Positions 1-11,969 of a DNA stretch of 64,000 nucleotides are shown here, in pieces; positions within the stretch are counted from its first letter, which is position 1; each line of letters begins with the position of its first letter. A program made the translations under genes and the position numbers. Origin of the DNA: Siphonodentalium dalli (lineage: Eukaryota; Mollusca; Scaphopoda; Gadilida; Siphonodentaliidae). Location of the stretch: the NCBI GenBank assembly GCA_032622095.1, contig CP136066.1:65668278-65732277 (forward strand), written 5' to 3'. The notes under the pieces are model-generated. The model saw only the letters and a program-made list of their open reading frames with translations, was not told the origin of the DNA and searched no databases.

Positions 1-194
1 ACTTGTTAAAAAGAAAAAAAAGTGGCCGCAGAGACTCCAGACAAGATGGCGTCCATCATGGCGGCCATTTTTTTTATATGCACCAGGTCTCTTTGATCGC
101 CGTTATAGTAAAGATGATGTCAGATACGGTCTTGTTTTCCGTTCGATTCGTTATGGTAATATACAACGCTTACAAATTAGCCAAAAATCCGACA

Positions 195-1240
195 CAAAAA
201 TCCAATATGGCGGCCAAGATGGCCGCCGAAATGTGAACATTTGCTATTTTTCGGACATTTCACCACCTTTCGTTTGTCTCTGTGGGAAAATATTGGCACC
301 TTGACGCGATTTTATACATTTATCGTCTAGAAGAGTCATTGGCGAACACACAAGGACCATAATATATATCCCGTGACGGATATTTTTGTCCGATATCACG
401 TTTTCCCAAATGCCGGTGTAATCCGGTCAAAGCCAAAACGACGCTAATAACGCAATGTCTGTTTCGAATCAATGAGTGTTATTGCTATTATTACTCCAGC
501 CATGATTATATATGTGCAGGAGATACTCGGGCTAGGATTCCTCTTATATCTGAGTTGAGGAATATTCACCCAAATCCAAGATGGCGGCCAAAATGGCCAC
601 CAGAAATAGAAAAATCACCGAAAATCGCTGATTTTAACATAAGTGAGAGTTATTGTCACGACAACTCCACACCTGCTTACTATTGTGAGTTGGGAACACT
701 TAGTCGAATAACTGTCCTTATATTGCATCCAAATAAAGGTCCCCCAAATCCAAAATGGCGCCCACAATGGCCGACAAATTTTGAAAAATCACCGAAGTTC
801 CCTCATGTTCACATCATTGGGCATTATTGTCGAGAAAACTCCACACATGCTGACAGTTGAGTTGTAAATACTGAGGTGAAGTAATTACCTTTCATCCCAT
901 GCAAGAAATGGTTTTCCAAATCTAAGATGGCGGCCAAAATGGCGACCGATATTTGAAAACACGCCTACATTCCTTTACTTTCTTACGATGGGCGTTATTG
1001 TTTCGCGAATTATACTCACCATCACATGTTGATATGGAATATTGGTATGAAGTATTCATTTGAGTTTGTCAATTGATACTCAATGTCAAGATGGCAGCTA
1101 AACTGGAGGCCAGAAATTTAAAAGAAATCGATATATTCACATACAAATTTCAACTTTTTGTCATAGTATCGACATGTATGGACGAAACTATACACAGACC
1201 ATATATTAGTTCAACTTAAAACGTATCAAAACGCATAACA
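195..1240 (+). repeat. Tandem block of about 170 bp in left foldback arm, with AAGATGGCGGCC motifs
   Basis: A phrase of the form TCCAAGATGGCGGCCAAAATGG recurs, with variation, near 205, 573, 750, 920 and 1085. Spacings are about 370 (two units), 177, 171 and 162. Each is followed by similar text, such as a GAAAAATCACCGAA phrase and then a TTATTGTC...AACTCCACAC phrase. The mirror copy occupies about 3640-4680 on the other strand. The unit is a degenerate minisatellite inside each arm. Confidence 0.7.
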
Positions 1241-2099
1241 TTGATCGTGTCCTTCTGGAAGTACGAAAACCCACACTTAATATAGCGATGTGTCATTTCG
1301 AAATCCATTTGACACTTCGCGCCGATAATAGCCGTAACCGTAGGTGCGCCGAATAGCCACATTAGAACAATTACCTGGTAAAATATTCTGATTTGCCACG
1401 TCCTTAATGATCTGGACCAGTTTCCATTCCTTTGCCTGATAAATCTAGGTCGCTCACACCGACAAAGTATTCAACACTTCTTGTGAAAAGGGTCCCTTTA
1501 ATCATAACGTTTCAAACAATTAATTTCCCGGTGCCTGGCTTAAGATTTTAGATGCTTGCTAAATATGGGATTTGTTCGTCATCTTGAATTAGAAAGGCAT
1601 ATGGTCGATAAGTATACAAGCTTACAGAAGGTCATCTCTATGTATGTCTTTCTCATACCCCGTGGGGATAATGACATGTATACATGGCGAACTTCCCAGT
1701 TAACTAGTCACTTCTCAACAGATGGTTCAACTCACAAACTTAGCGAACGTATTGGCATACGTGGACAACTTCGGCAGTGTTTCGGAGGTAGCTAGCTGTC
1801 TCATTCCCTTGGACAGATGCCTATCTGATAAGGAGAAGACCATAATGTACCGACTACCCACACTTCTTTATCATGATCCTAAGCAAACTGTGTGACGTCC
1901 CGCAGTCGTCTCGTCGAATAGCTCCCAGCAGAGAAGAACAATACTCGCGGTGCTAATTTGTGGATATGCGCCATGACAGTGGGAATGAAATGGGCCACGG
2001 TATACAACCCTACACCAGGTGCATGTTTCAATATAGAATGTCATGCGTGTTGGTCTTTTTGGTGTGGTAAGATTGTATTTCCACATCCGTTTCAATGCC

Positions 2100-2765
2100 G
2101 TTCTGAATCAACATGACCAGACGTATAATTTTGTCTGGATAATACTATCCTAGCCAGTCGGATGGGCTAAAGGATAATGTCTTTATGGAATGAAGGTATG
2201 CATTGTTGTTATGATCTCTCAGGGTTAGTGTCAGTATGTGGACGGTATTATTCAAGAAAATGTCAGGAACTGTGGTGCATTTATTTCACTGTGTGTTTAA
2301 AGAACAATTTATAGTCTCGATGGCAATGGATGTGGACGTTGCTGAACGTGACCATTATGATCATATAGCTTTATATTATATAACTTTAGAATATATTAGT
2401 TAAGATGTCTCATGCAGGACAATGGTTTTGAATGGTGATGTTACCAATAAATCACTTGGTGTACCCAACGTAGGTTAAACTGAATGCAAGATCTTATCAA
2501 AGTAACATTCCTCTAGATGTTCTTCGCGTTGAACATTTCACCCTTGTGTTGATGGCATTGTACTTTCTTGAACCATACCGACCACCACCCAGCGTAAGTA
2601 TGACATATTATCGGTAACTATCAAATGCATCGCTCTGAAGACTACATCCCAGTCTGGCGGGGCTTATATAGTAGTAGCCAATGGTACACGTCTGGTTCGT
2701 TGATTAAGAACGGCTTCCAAGCGGCTTGAAATATACAATCTTAGCATACAAGGAAAGCAAAGCCA
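2100..2765. other. Foldback spacer, no gene seen
   Basis: This is the central part of the foldback element. Reading frames are short and interrupted, and I recognise no domain or repeat here. Confidence 0.5.
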
Positions 2766-4951
2766 CATGAGATCATGTCTGAATCTAAAACATACCCAAA
2801 GAAGGGGCGGTGCAGTCATGGTCCAATTTCATTTCCACTATCATGACACATGCCCACAAACTAGCACCGCATGTATTGTTATTATCTGCTTGGATCTGTA
2901 CGGTGAGACGATTGATGGACGCCACCAGGACTGTTCTTATGATCATGGTCAAGACGTGTGGGTATATTATGCATTATGGTCTTCTACGCCTTAGCAGAAA
3001 GGCATCCGTCAAATGTTAGGCTTTCAACATTCGAAGCCATATACAGAAGTTGTCCGGCTACGTCAGTACGTGAATATGTGAATTGATGAACCATATATTG
3101 AGAAGTGGCTGGATGGGAAGATCACCAGATGTACAGTTTGTTATCCACATTAGATAACCTAATCTGAAAAATACGCAGATAGAGAGATCCTTCTGAAAGC
3201 TAGTATACGCATCGACCGCATACCTTTGTAGTTTATCACGCAAGATGACGCTCAGATCCCATATGTAGCATCTGAATTATACCATAAGCTACCACGAATG
3301 AAGCTCGCCAAGAATAAGGATAAGAATTCCCAGCTTTCGAGACAAACACGTGAGCTTGACACCAGCATATGTGTTGTTTGAAACATTCCGATTAGTGGGA
3401 CCCTTCTACCAAGAAGTGTAGAAAACTGTGTTGGAGCGAGCGAGATAGATTAATGTGACGAGACGGATGCTGATCCAGATAATGCTGAATGTGGCAAATC
3501 AGAATAAGCTCAGGTACTGTTGTTTTGATTCTTGGAAGTCATAATATGATTAATCGGCCCACCCATATACGGTTACGGCAATTATGGGCGCTTAGTGGAG
3601 AATGGATTTATAAATGCCACATCGCGATTATTGTGGGTTTTCATACTTCCAGAAGGCGACGACATACGTTGGAACTAACAAATGGCTTATGTACCGTTTC
3701 GTCCAATGCATACATATTGATATTATGACAAAAAGTTGAAATTAGTATGTGACAATTTCGATTTCTTTTCAATTTCTGGCCGCCAGTTTGGCAGTCATCT
3801 TGATTGTAAGAGTTGGGCAAACTCAATGTCCCATATGAATACTTCATAGCAATGTTCCATATGGGTAGAATTCGCGTAACAATAACGCCCATAGTAAGAA
3901 CATAAAGGAATGTAAGCCTGTTTTCAAAGTTCGGACGCCATTTTTGGTCGCCATCTTCGATTTGGAAAACAATTTCCTTCATCAGATGCAAGGTAATTAC
4001 TTCACCTCAGTATTTACAACTTAATTGTCAGCATGTGTGGAGTTTTCTCGACAATAATGCCCAATGATGTGAACATGAGGGAATTTCGGTGATTTTTCAA
4101 AATTTGTCGGCCATTGTGGGCGCCATTTTGGATTTGGGGAACTTTTATTTGGATGCAATATAAGGACAGTTATTCGACTTAAGTGTTCCCAACTCACAAT
4201 AGTAAGCAGGTGTGGAGTTGTCGTGACAATAACTTTCACTGATGTTAAAATCAGCGATTTTCGGCGATTTTTATATTTCTGGTGGCCATTTTGGCCGCCA
4301 TCTTGGATTTGGGTGAATATTCCTCAACTCAGGTATAAGAGGAATCCTACACATATATAATCATGGCTGGAGTAATAATAGCAATAACACTCATTGATTC
4401 GAAACAGACATTGCGTTATTAGAGTCGTTTTGGCTTTGACCGGATTATACCGGCATTTGGGAAAACGTGATATCGGACAAAAATATCCGTCAAGGAATAT
4501 ATATTATGGTCCCTGTGTGTTCGCCAATGACTCTTCTAGACGATAAATGTATAAAATCGCGTTAAGGTGCCAACATTTTCCCACGGAGACAAACGAAAGG
4601 TGGTGAAATGTCCGAAAAATAGAAATTTTACACATCTTGGCCGCCATATTGGATTTTTGTGTCGGATTTTTGGATAATTTGTAAGGGTTTTATATTACCA
4701 TAACGAATCGAACGGAAAACAAGACCGCATGTGACATCATCTTTACTATAACGGCGATCAAAGAAACCTGGTGCATATAAAAAAATGGCCGCCATGATGG
4801 ACGCCATCTTGTCTGGAGTCTCTGCGGCCACTGTTTTTTCTTGTTAACAAGTGAAAAAAATTAGAGGAGACCTTAAGGAAGAAAATTAGTGGGGTGAAGT
4901 TAAGTCCTGGGGGGGGGGTGCAGAGGTCTACCAATATCTCCTAGACTATAG

Positions 4952-6030
4952 TATGGGAGGCCAAATTCACATTTAATAATTAATTGCGTTTAAGCGCAAT
5001 TTATTGCGCTTAAGTGTAATTAATTGCGCTTAAGTGTAATTATTTTCGTTTAAGCTCAATCAATTGCGCTTAAACGCAATTAATTGCGCTTAAGCGCAAT
5101 TTATGGTTATATGTAACTAAACACCCCTGGTGAATAAATAGGTTTATCCATAACTTAACCTTAACTCCTATTGACATATCGCCTCTTGGTTTCATTGATT
5201 TGTATGGGTAGGGAGCTAGCCCAACTTCTTTATCAAAATGGCTGACTCGCAATAGTATCACCTTCTGTTTTAGTTGGAGCGACTCGACGTGATAGCATTA
5301 TATTATCTTTGGTATATATTAGTTGGGGGTACTTGCAATAGCATTTCTTTCTGTATTAGTCGTGGCGACTTTGATTTTCTTCAATTTTCGATTATACAGG
5401 CACACCATATGCGGGAAATAAGCCCTCGGTGACCATGGAAATAGATTTGTGCAAGAGATGCTGATTTAATAAAAAAAAACTAGAGCTCGAGGACTGAGAC
5501 ACCAAAGCTCCAGGAATGAGACACCAATTTTTTTGGACAGGGATGCTGATAATATGAAAATAGGGTTTTTCCCCCTGATTTAAGTCAATAAGTAAACCAT
5601 ATGAGGTAAGTATATGACCATAGTAAGGGCCCACATCTGTGCAAAAATACATTAAAAAACATCGTACAAAAAATTACAAGAATTCCGGGAAGGATACATC
5701 AATTCTTTGGATATAGGGATTCTGATAATATGTAATTAGGGATTATTATTGTTGAACACATACTCACAGTTGACTGTTGAGTACTCAGGCTAATTAAAAC
5801 AGGTTAAAATTAACCGAATTCTCCTCTTGTGTTGCTATGTGATACACCAGGTCATGCCAATAGTTTATGGGTAGGTTAGATAGTAGTCACAATTACGCTT
5901 AAGCGCAATTGATTGCGCTTAAGCGCAATTGATTGCGCTTAAGCGTAAATGCCCTATTTGTGCTTAAGCACAATATGTGGTATTTGCGCTTAAGCGCAAT
6001 TATTTGCGCTTAAGTGCAATCAATTGCGCT
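4952..6030. mobile_element. TIR element copy A (GGGAGGCCAAATTCAC end), right end missing
   Basis: The left end, TATGGGAGGCCAAATTCACA, is the same as the ends of the element at 11970-15091. It is followed by several AATTGCGCTTAAGCGCAATT palindromes (4980-5100), and another cluster of the same palindrome lies at 5890-6030. The part from 5430 to 5960 is closely repeated at 18180-18700 and includes a GAGCTCGAGGACTGAGACACC phrase. The right TIR is absent. At 6031 the sequence passes directly into a TTAA-flanked MITE, which probably inserted and removed it. No transposase is visible, so this is a non-autonomous element. Confidence 0.75.
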
Positions 6031-6034
6031 TTAA

Positions 6035-6495
6035 AGGCCCACTTAATTTCCAAGTCACCGATTATTTTTTTATAGTGCCTTGATATACGGTTTTAATAAC
6101 AATTTATGTCATAAAATATGATTAAAATACTATAACTCATCACCATTTGAAACGTTTGTGTCTCAGACGATGCTCATAGAGAAATAGAAAACAGCTGAAA
6201 ACATAAAAAAGATTCCCCCGTTATGGCTCCCAGAATGCAACATAATTCAAACTAAAAATGTTTTTCAATGGAAGGGAGATAACTATGTTTAAAATATAGT
6301 TACTCCCCCCCCCCCCTGCGTTGAAAATAATACACTTCAGCACAAAAACACGTTGTTAACTCAACGAAAACAACATGTTTATTATATTGATTTATTATAC
6401 TGGATAAATTGAAAATACAATGTCAGAGAGCTTCCTATTTCAAATGGTATATACTATGGCATATATTTTATATACGTGATCTGGCGGTTGATTTT
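6035..6495. mobile_element. TTAA-flanked MITE (AGGCCCACTTAA end), right end decayed
   Basis: It begins TTAA-AGGCCCACTTAATTT and follows the copy at 27666-28124 through the internal landmarks (ATACGGTTTTAATAAC, CAGCTGAAA, GTTATGGCTCCCAGAATGC, TATATGGCATA). The right TIR is lost after the GTGATCTGG phrase near 6477. A C tract lies at 6306-6317. Confidence 0.75.
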
Positions 6496-6785
6496 TCTTT
6501 CAAATACAGATTGCCAGTTCGGACAGACGGTATCTCTCACATGTAGTTTATTTCAGCCATGCAGTCATCGTGTTTTCAACTTCGCATAATAAACGATAAA
6601 CTGACACTTTCTTCTTGCTAATAATAACCGACATATCTGGGACAATTTGGGAATTAGAATGGGGTTTATAAATGTAGGCCCTACAATATGTGAATACTAG
6701 CGTAATAGTATTTTTCATTCCTCGTGTTGTTTTTGTGGGGGGTGCAAATTTTGATGACATTTCTGGTTAAATACGCCCAGAATAG

Positions 6786-6904
6786 AAAACCTTCGGAATA
6801 GCGATCCTTCGGAATAATGAACCTTCGGAATAGGAAACTCTCGGAATAATGAACCTTCGGAATAGCGAACCTTCGGAATAATGAACCTTCGGAATAGAGA
6901 ACCC
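6786..6904. repeat. 16-bp minisatellite (CTTCGGAATAATGAAC)
   Basis: There are seven units of about 16 bp. The constant part is CTTCGGAATA, and the variable 6 bp alternates between GCGA/GGAA/GAGA types and ATGAAC. That gives a suggestion of a 32-bp higher-order unit. A related unit in the opposite sense is found at 63255-63345. Confidence 0.85.
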
Positions 6905-7103
6905 TACCCGATTTTTGGTAATTTTTGTGTTCAGATTGAATGAATGCGATTATCATTGTCTTCGATTCGATGTACTTAAAACGCCACATTTTGCTATAGT
7001 TATAACATCATTCTTTTAATGAGAGCAGTGCAGCATGTCGTCGGCCTGAGTTGGGGCAGAGCAATCAATATGACCGATGCGTAAACGAAAGTTCACGCTA
7101 ATA

Positions 7104-8897
7104 GAGACCTTTCGCATCCTCACGTTTACGATTACGAATACGGATAGCTATTCGTAGTCGTAAATCTATCCGTATGGCCAAAAAGTCCTTTCGCAAAACG
7201 ATTACGCGTAAGAGTTTTGACGAACACGTACGATCATTATTTCGTACACTTTTACAACCCAAAGCGTGTGTTTGGTATACAGTCCCTTAATACTTCACTT
7301 ATCGTCTCATTTGCAACAATGCGATAATCATGACATGTTAATATTGTCAATAATTCGACCAGTCACAACGTACGACCCGCGATTCTCGTGATATATTGTG
7401 GCAATACAGGTATAAATGCCAGGTCATATGTGGTGGAAATTCAGTTCGTTGTTAGCATGGATGACCAGATAGACGTTATGCTGATGGGGAAGTGATGTTC
7501 CTGAATTTGGACCTTACATCAACCACGACGCCATCGTTCAAGCCCCTTCAAGTCCGCGAGTTGATTTCAATGCGATTTCGGCTTCACCTCTTTGGGTTTA
7601 GGAAATCCGACATAATGTTGGTGAGCTCGCTGATGTGCATCACTTCTGATTTGTTACTACCAAATCGAAACAAAGTCGACATCACGGTAGAAGCGATGTG
7701 CATCATGCAAGTTGCTTTTTTGTCAGATATTTGACAAACCGGCAAAATTTCGTTGTACAAAATGTTGATAAATAACAGGTTTTGGGAAATTTTATAGTAT
7801 AGTTGACTGTGGTTAGCATTAATTTTGAGCAATTACTAGATTCTGATAACAGAAGCGGCATTTAAAAAAAAAATTGTTGTTGGAATCTGATGATATGGGG
7901 ACATCTAATCGGATTGAGTACCTTTAAATGCCGCATTTGTGCGTGTTTTTTAAATTAAAAATAAATGCAAAGAACAAACCTGACAATGACAGAGACTGCT
8001 GAGCTCTTGTGATGTCGGTGGGTGTGCCAAATATTCTTTTAGTTACGGTTCAGGAGCAGAAATCACTACTTACCAGTTGAATCGGGATCCAGGGTAGGTT
8101 CAGATTACTCAGACAGAGTACTTTATGTAACTTAGAACTCGGTTATGATTCCATGTAATTTTTAAATCGGTTATGAATTCCATGTAATTTTAAAATGCCC
8201 TGCATTACAGACTCTGCGAGAGAGATATATAAAACCCAACCGAAAACCGAATATTATTAAATTGAATGAACTATTCAATTCGGGAATGGGGAAGAGAACA
8301 CAAAATCTTTCACTATTCATTAAGAGGGTTATGCCATTCTTTAGGCTCTCCTGAGGCATTCTATAACTACACACGTTAGGACACCGCCATGGCAGAGATT
8401 ATAGTAAATTAAATAATTGTTGAATTTCACTATATATTGTGTACTATCTTGCACATAATAATCAGTCAAAACTCCTCATGCATCGCACACTATATTCTGT
8501 ATTTTTGGCGACTGGTTTCATAGTGCACTCCTCTTTCTGTAAAGTTTTCTGTCGCAGCCAGCGATGTTTATCCGTTGTAAATAGCGATCTTATTTCGCAG
8601 GAAGCTCGTGAATCACGACGACGAGTACAGTGATTGACAATCTAAACAGCATATCGAGGTCGTAGCTCAATACAACTGGATGGTTTACATGATATACATA
8701 TACAATCTCGAACGGAGTAAAGTGATATATTGCAGAAAATAAATTTCAGGTGTTATTTGAGCTTATTAGAAACCATGAAATCGTAACCGTCATTACGGAT
8801 AGTAAAATACGAGAACGATTAGAAAGTACACAAAGGTTGGTGACGTAGTACCCTATCCGTATCCGTAATCGTAAACGTGAGTTTTGCGAAAGGTCTC
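7104..8897. mobile_element. TIR transposon of 1.8 kb with TA flanks, no transposase seen
   Basis: The left end GAGACCTTTCGCA, followed by CACGTTTACGATTACG, matches the complement of the right end near 8860-8897. Both ends are flanked by TA, which fits a Tc1/mariner-type or related target duplication. Subterminal sequence is rich in short inverted TACGGATAG/CTATCCGTA motifs. Around 7895-7920 lies the end of another MITE family (ATCGGATTGAGTACCTTTAA). Internal ORFs are short, overlap on both strands and match no family I know. Confidence 0.7.
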
Positions 8898-8899
8898 TA

Positions 8900-10065
8900 A
8901 TAAATAGGATTTCACCAAGAGACTGTGACCCACACTCAAATATCAATAGTAATTAAAATATTTCACCTAGTAACGGTGACACCTGACCCCACCGTAGGTG
9001 AACTTGTTTTTTGATAATGGCAAAAATTCAAATGAAGCGACATTCAGAAGAAAGTTAGAAAATCAAATTGGATAATTTACTCACTCAATGTACTGGATTT
9101 AACATATACATGTATGTTCAAAATGTTAACCCAGTCGGGCACATACATGTATCATAGGAGATACAGGGTTTTATTACTTTTAAATGTATATGAGATGTAC
9201 TAATGGTTATATGGACTTTTATATTGTTTGCAAATTTATTCACTATGTGTTTCTTGAGCCCCTTTGAGCATTGAATGAAATCTAGAAGGGGCTAATTAGT
9301 AATATGTGCCATGTGGATACATTTTGAATGGCTGACCACATAAACTCAAAACTGTTGCTCAAGTTATCTCAGGCAATTTAGACTTGGTCGTGGCAATTCC
9401 AACAAATGGCATATCCATGGTGAAAATTGGTGGGCAAAACCCAAATATTTAAACTTGACTTGTATTTTTGGGCTAGAGAGATGAAAATTTATTGCCAATT
9501 CCAACAAAAAGGGAAATGCTTGCGGTTAAAATTTGTGGGCAGACCCACATACCAAATTTCATTCCCAATTCAGTTGAGACTATCTAATGTTATCAACCAA
9601 AAGCGAACATATGGACGGATAAACCAACATTTGGTATTTATGGGTTAATTTAACTGAGCTTATTCCACATGATAGAACCACAGTTACCACTCCTACCATT
9701 CGATATGCTGCCTCTCTGGCTGACAAGACCAGTCTCTGGCATACAAGGCCACCTCTATGGCCAGAACTTTTTGTTTCATAAGGCTGCAGGCATTTAAATC
9801 AATAAAAACAGAATGGACCGGTACTGGTATATGTGTCAAATTTAACACAATCACCCCAGGGCAGATATTTCATCTGATTTTGTGAGAATCCATACATACT
9901 TTTTCATGATAGCCCAGGGTAATTTGCGAGAATATTTACGAGAATCTAGAATTGGATTCTCGCCGAAATATAAGCCTGCACCCTTTATACTGTGAGTATA
10001 GCCTGACCACACATAGTATGCTACTAACAACAGATACATGTAGCAATAGCATACAACTCAGAAAA
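8900..10065. other. No gene recognised
   Basis: AT-rich sequence with short local similarities and no convincing coding potential. The longest open frame (9427-9648) lacks recognisable motifs and composition. Confidence 0.5.
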
Positions 10066-10068
10066 ATA

Positions 10069-11399
10069 CACTCTAAGCAATAAGGGTTCTTTGGGGTTCT
10101 TTGAAGAACTCAAAGGTTCTCTGGAAGAACCCATAGGTTTCTCGGTGTCAGAAAAGGTTCTCTCTAATCGATAGAGTTCGTCGGTGTGTAACTAGGGTTC
10201 TCTTGGATGCTGAAGGGTTCATTACCAAACAATAATGCAGTTGTTACATTGCCATGGAGCCAAATTGAGTGATTAACATGAATAAAACATCAACCAGAGA
10301 GAAAGGAGGAGTACGTGTTTGTTCGCAGGGTTGGGGAATAGTAATGTATAATAGTAACGCATTGCAATGCATTACATTTTCTCAAGTAATGCAAAGTAGT
10401 GTGTACTGCACACTTTTCTGCATTATATAATGCAGACTTTTACGCATAGCCTAAAGCAAATAATGTAGGCCTACTACTAACCAAAATGGTGAGTAGTAAT
10501 CTACTATATAATTTGAGACTTCCGTGTGTATGTCCTTTATAGACTCGAAAACAGCTCGACCGATTGAGCCAAAACTTGCCATCTAAGGGTAAAAACCACA
10601 GGCACTGCACTCGGACCATTAAAGTAAACGGAATGTCACGATACACGCAAGAGCGAAAACATACTATATTATCATCGTACGCTATTCCATCTGGAGTTCT
10701 TATAAAGGTTCTCTAAAGAACCATGTTGGGATATATTATGGTTCCCTTAAGAACCCTGTTCTGATATATGAAAGGTTCTCTGAAGAACCCTCGTGTGATA
10801 ATCGTAAAATACACACAAATATTATGTTAAAGTGCAGACTAATTCACCACCTTCGTGTATTCAAGAATATGAATCACACCAAAATTAAGCGAATTGTATA
10901 TGGAATGTGTAGGTATAAGCTGCCTTGAATATATCATTCCCCAATGCTTCAATATTATGACAATCTATTATTGATTATAAAACACCTCAAAGTGTACTGA
11001 ACGTCGCGATATACACAAGAGCGCAAAAATGCTATATTATCATCGTACGCTATTCCATCTTACAGGTTCTCTGAAGTTCTCTGTTGGGGTAGAGTATGGT
11101 TCCCTTAAGAACCCTGTTCTTATATATGAAAAGGTTATCTGAAGAGCCACCGTGTGACCCTTATGATTGTGTCCTCGAAGTGCCATCTGGGGTTCTTATA
11201 GAGGTTCCCTGATGAACCATGTTCATAGTGTGGTTCCATTAAGAACCATCTTGGTGTTCTTCTGTTGAACCTTATGATTTGGTTCTTCGGTAGAACCTTA
11301 TGATGGGGTCCGTTGACGCACCAAATAAGGTGCTCATATTGTGACAAGGTGAAGAACCGTTTTGGGTTCTCTGAATGACTTCTGGTTCTAAGAGTGTAG
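10069..11399. mobile_element. GGTTCT/AGAACC-rich TIR element
   Basis: The ends read TACACTCTAAG... and ...CTTAGAGTGTA when compared as inverted repeats (left near 10069, right ending near 11399). The flanks of the element (10080-10240 and 10690-11390) are packed with GGTTCTCTGAAGAACC-like imperfect palindromes in both orientations. A phrase near 10670-10710 (ATTATCATCGTACGCTATTCC) recurs at 11037-11060. I know of similar CACTCTTA-ended elements in other animals, but I cannot assign a superfamily or see a clear target duplication. Confidence 0.6.
10500..10640 (+). repeat. Helitron-like 5' fragment nested in the GGTTCT element
   Basis: TCTACTATATAATTTGAGAC, then ATAGACTCGAAAACAGCTCGACC, resembles the start of the unit at 50268-50579 (TCTATTATATATTTTGG, then AGACTCGAAAACTGCTCGACC). 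The 5' T follows an A, as expected for Helitron insertion. No matching 3' hairpin and CTAG was found nearby, so the fragment is probably truncated. Confidence 0.5.
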
Positions 11400-11700
11400 G
11401 CTTCAAAAAGCGAGTGGGTATGACTTTTCTACACCTGCCAAATTGAATGTCAGATTTCTTTCATGTCACTGACATATTCAAAGACATGGACAATCGTACA
11501 TGAAGCTGCACTGTGATGTAATTGCAATGTTGCAGTGACCAACCTCATACATATATGCTGAAAAAACAATGTACACGTATAATATTAACTGAATTACTAT
11601 GTATTTAGTTAACATGAAAATAAAGATACCCTGATATGGTATTTGTGAACTAAAAACTTAGCGATTGAATATGGCATAGGTCAAATGTGGATGCGTTTCA
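11400..11700. other. No gene recognised
   Basis: AT-rich sequence. I see no coding or repeat structure. Confidence 0.4.
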
Positions 11701-11701
11701 A

Positions 11702-11788
11702 TATTTCTGGATTGAATTTACCGTTATTGCAGTCACAAATGTATTTCAAAATTTCTAGATTGAATTTACCGTTATTGCAGTCACAAAG
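11702..11788 (+). repeat. Short direct duplication
   Basis: A phrase starting TTCTGGATTGAATTTACCG and ending GCAGTCACAAA occurs twice in succession, about 48 bp apart, immediately before the hairpin at 11788. Confidence 0.8.
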
Positions 11789-11886
11789 GATTTAGTCGGA
11801 AATATGGCTTGTTGCCATTCATCGGAAAGCTCTCGGCGAGAGCTGTCCAATCAATGGCAGCAAGCCATATTTCCGACTAAATCCTG
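11788..11886. repeat. Near-perfect hairpin, about 46-bp stem with tiny loop
   Basis: GGATTTAGTCGGAAATATGG at the left is complemented exactly by the right end (CCATATTTCCGACTAAATCC). The pairing continues through TTGCCATT and AGCTCTCG to the centre with only a few mismatches. It could be a tiny foldback MITE, and its transcript would be a pre-miRNA-like hairpin. Confidence 0.85.
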
Positions 11887-11969
11887 AAAAGTTACCCATA
11901 ATTCTGCTGTGATTATGGAGTCGATTAATTAGGGCATTACTGTACGTACGGGATTTTCATGACCGGTTA

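Larger units (their letters stand above)
1..4855. repeat. Giant foldback (inverted repeat) element, arms about 2.1 kb
   Basis: The first 2.1 kb reappears in reverse complement at the right. The terminal motif GTGGCCGCAGAGACTCC near 20-40 matches the complement near 4815-4832. The match can be followed inwards block by block: 1290-1450 against 3480-3640, 1600-1780 against 3060-3230, and 1820-2000 against 2810-2990. About 0.65 kb near 2100-2760 is less clearly paired and forms the spacer. The ends are close to ACTTGTTAA...TTAACAAGT, so the left end lies at or just outside base 1. Similarity looks high in the outer 1.2 kb and lower inside. Short ORFs on both strands match no transposase I recognise. 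It could be a Foldback-type transposon or a MITE-like derivative of a large DNA transposon. Confidence 0.85.

Noticed and set aside
11200-11230. Hammerhead ribozyme core from CTGATGA in CCCTGATGAACC
   Set aside because: The GAAA box and the closing stems are absent.
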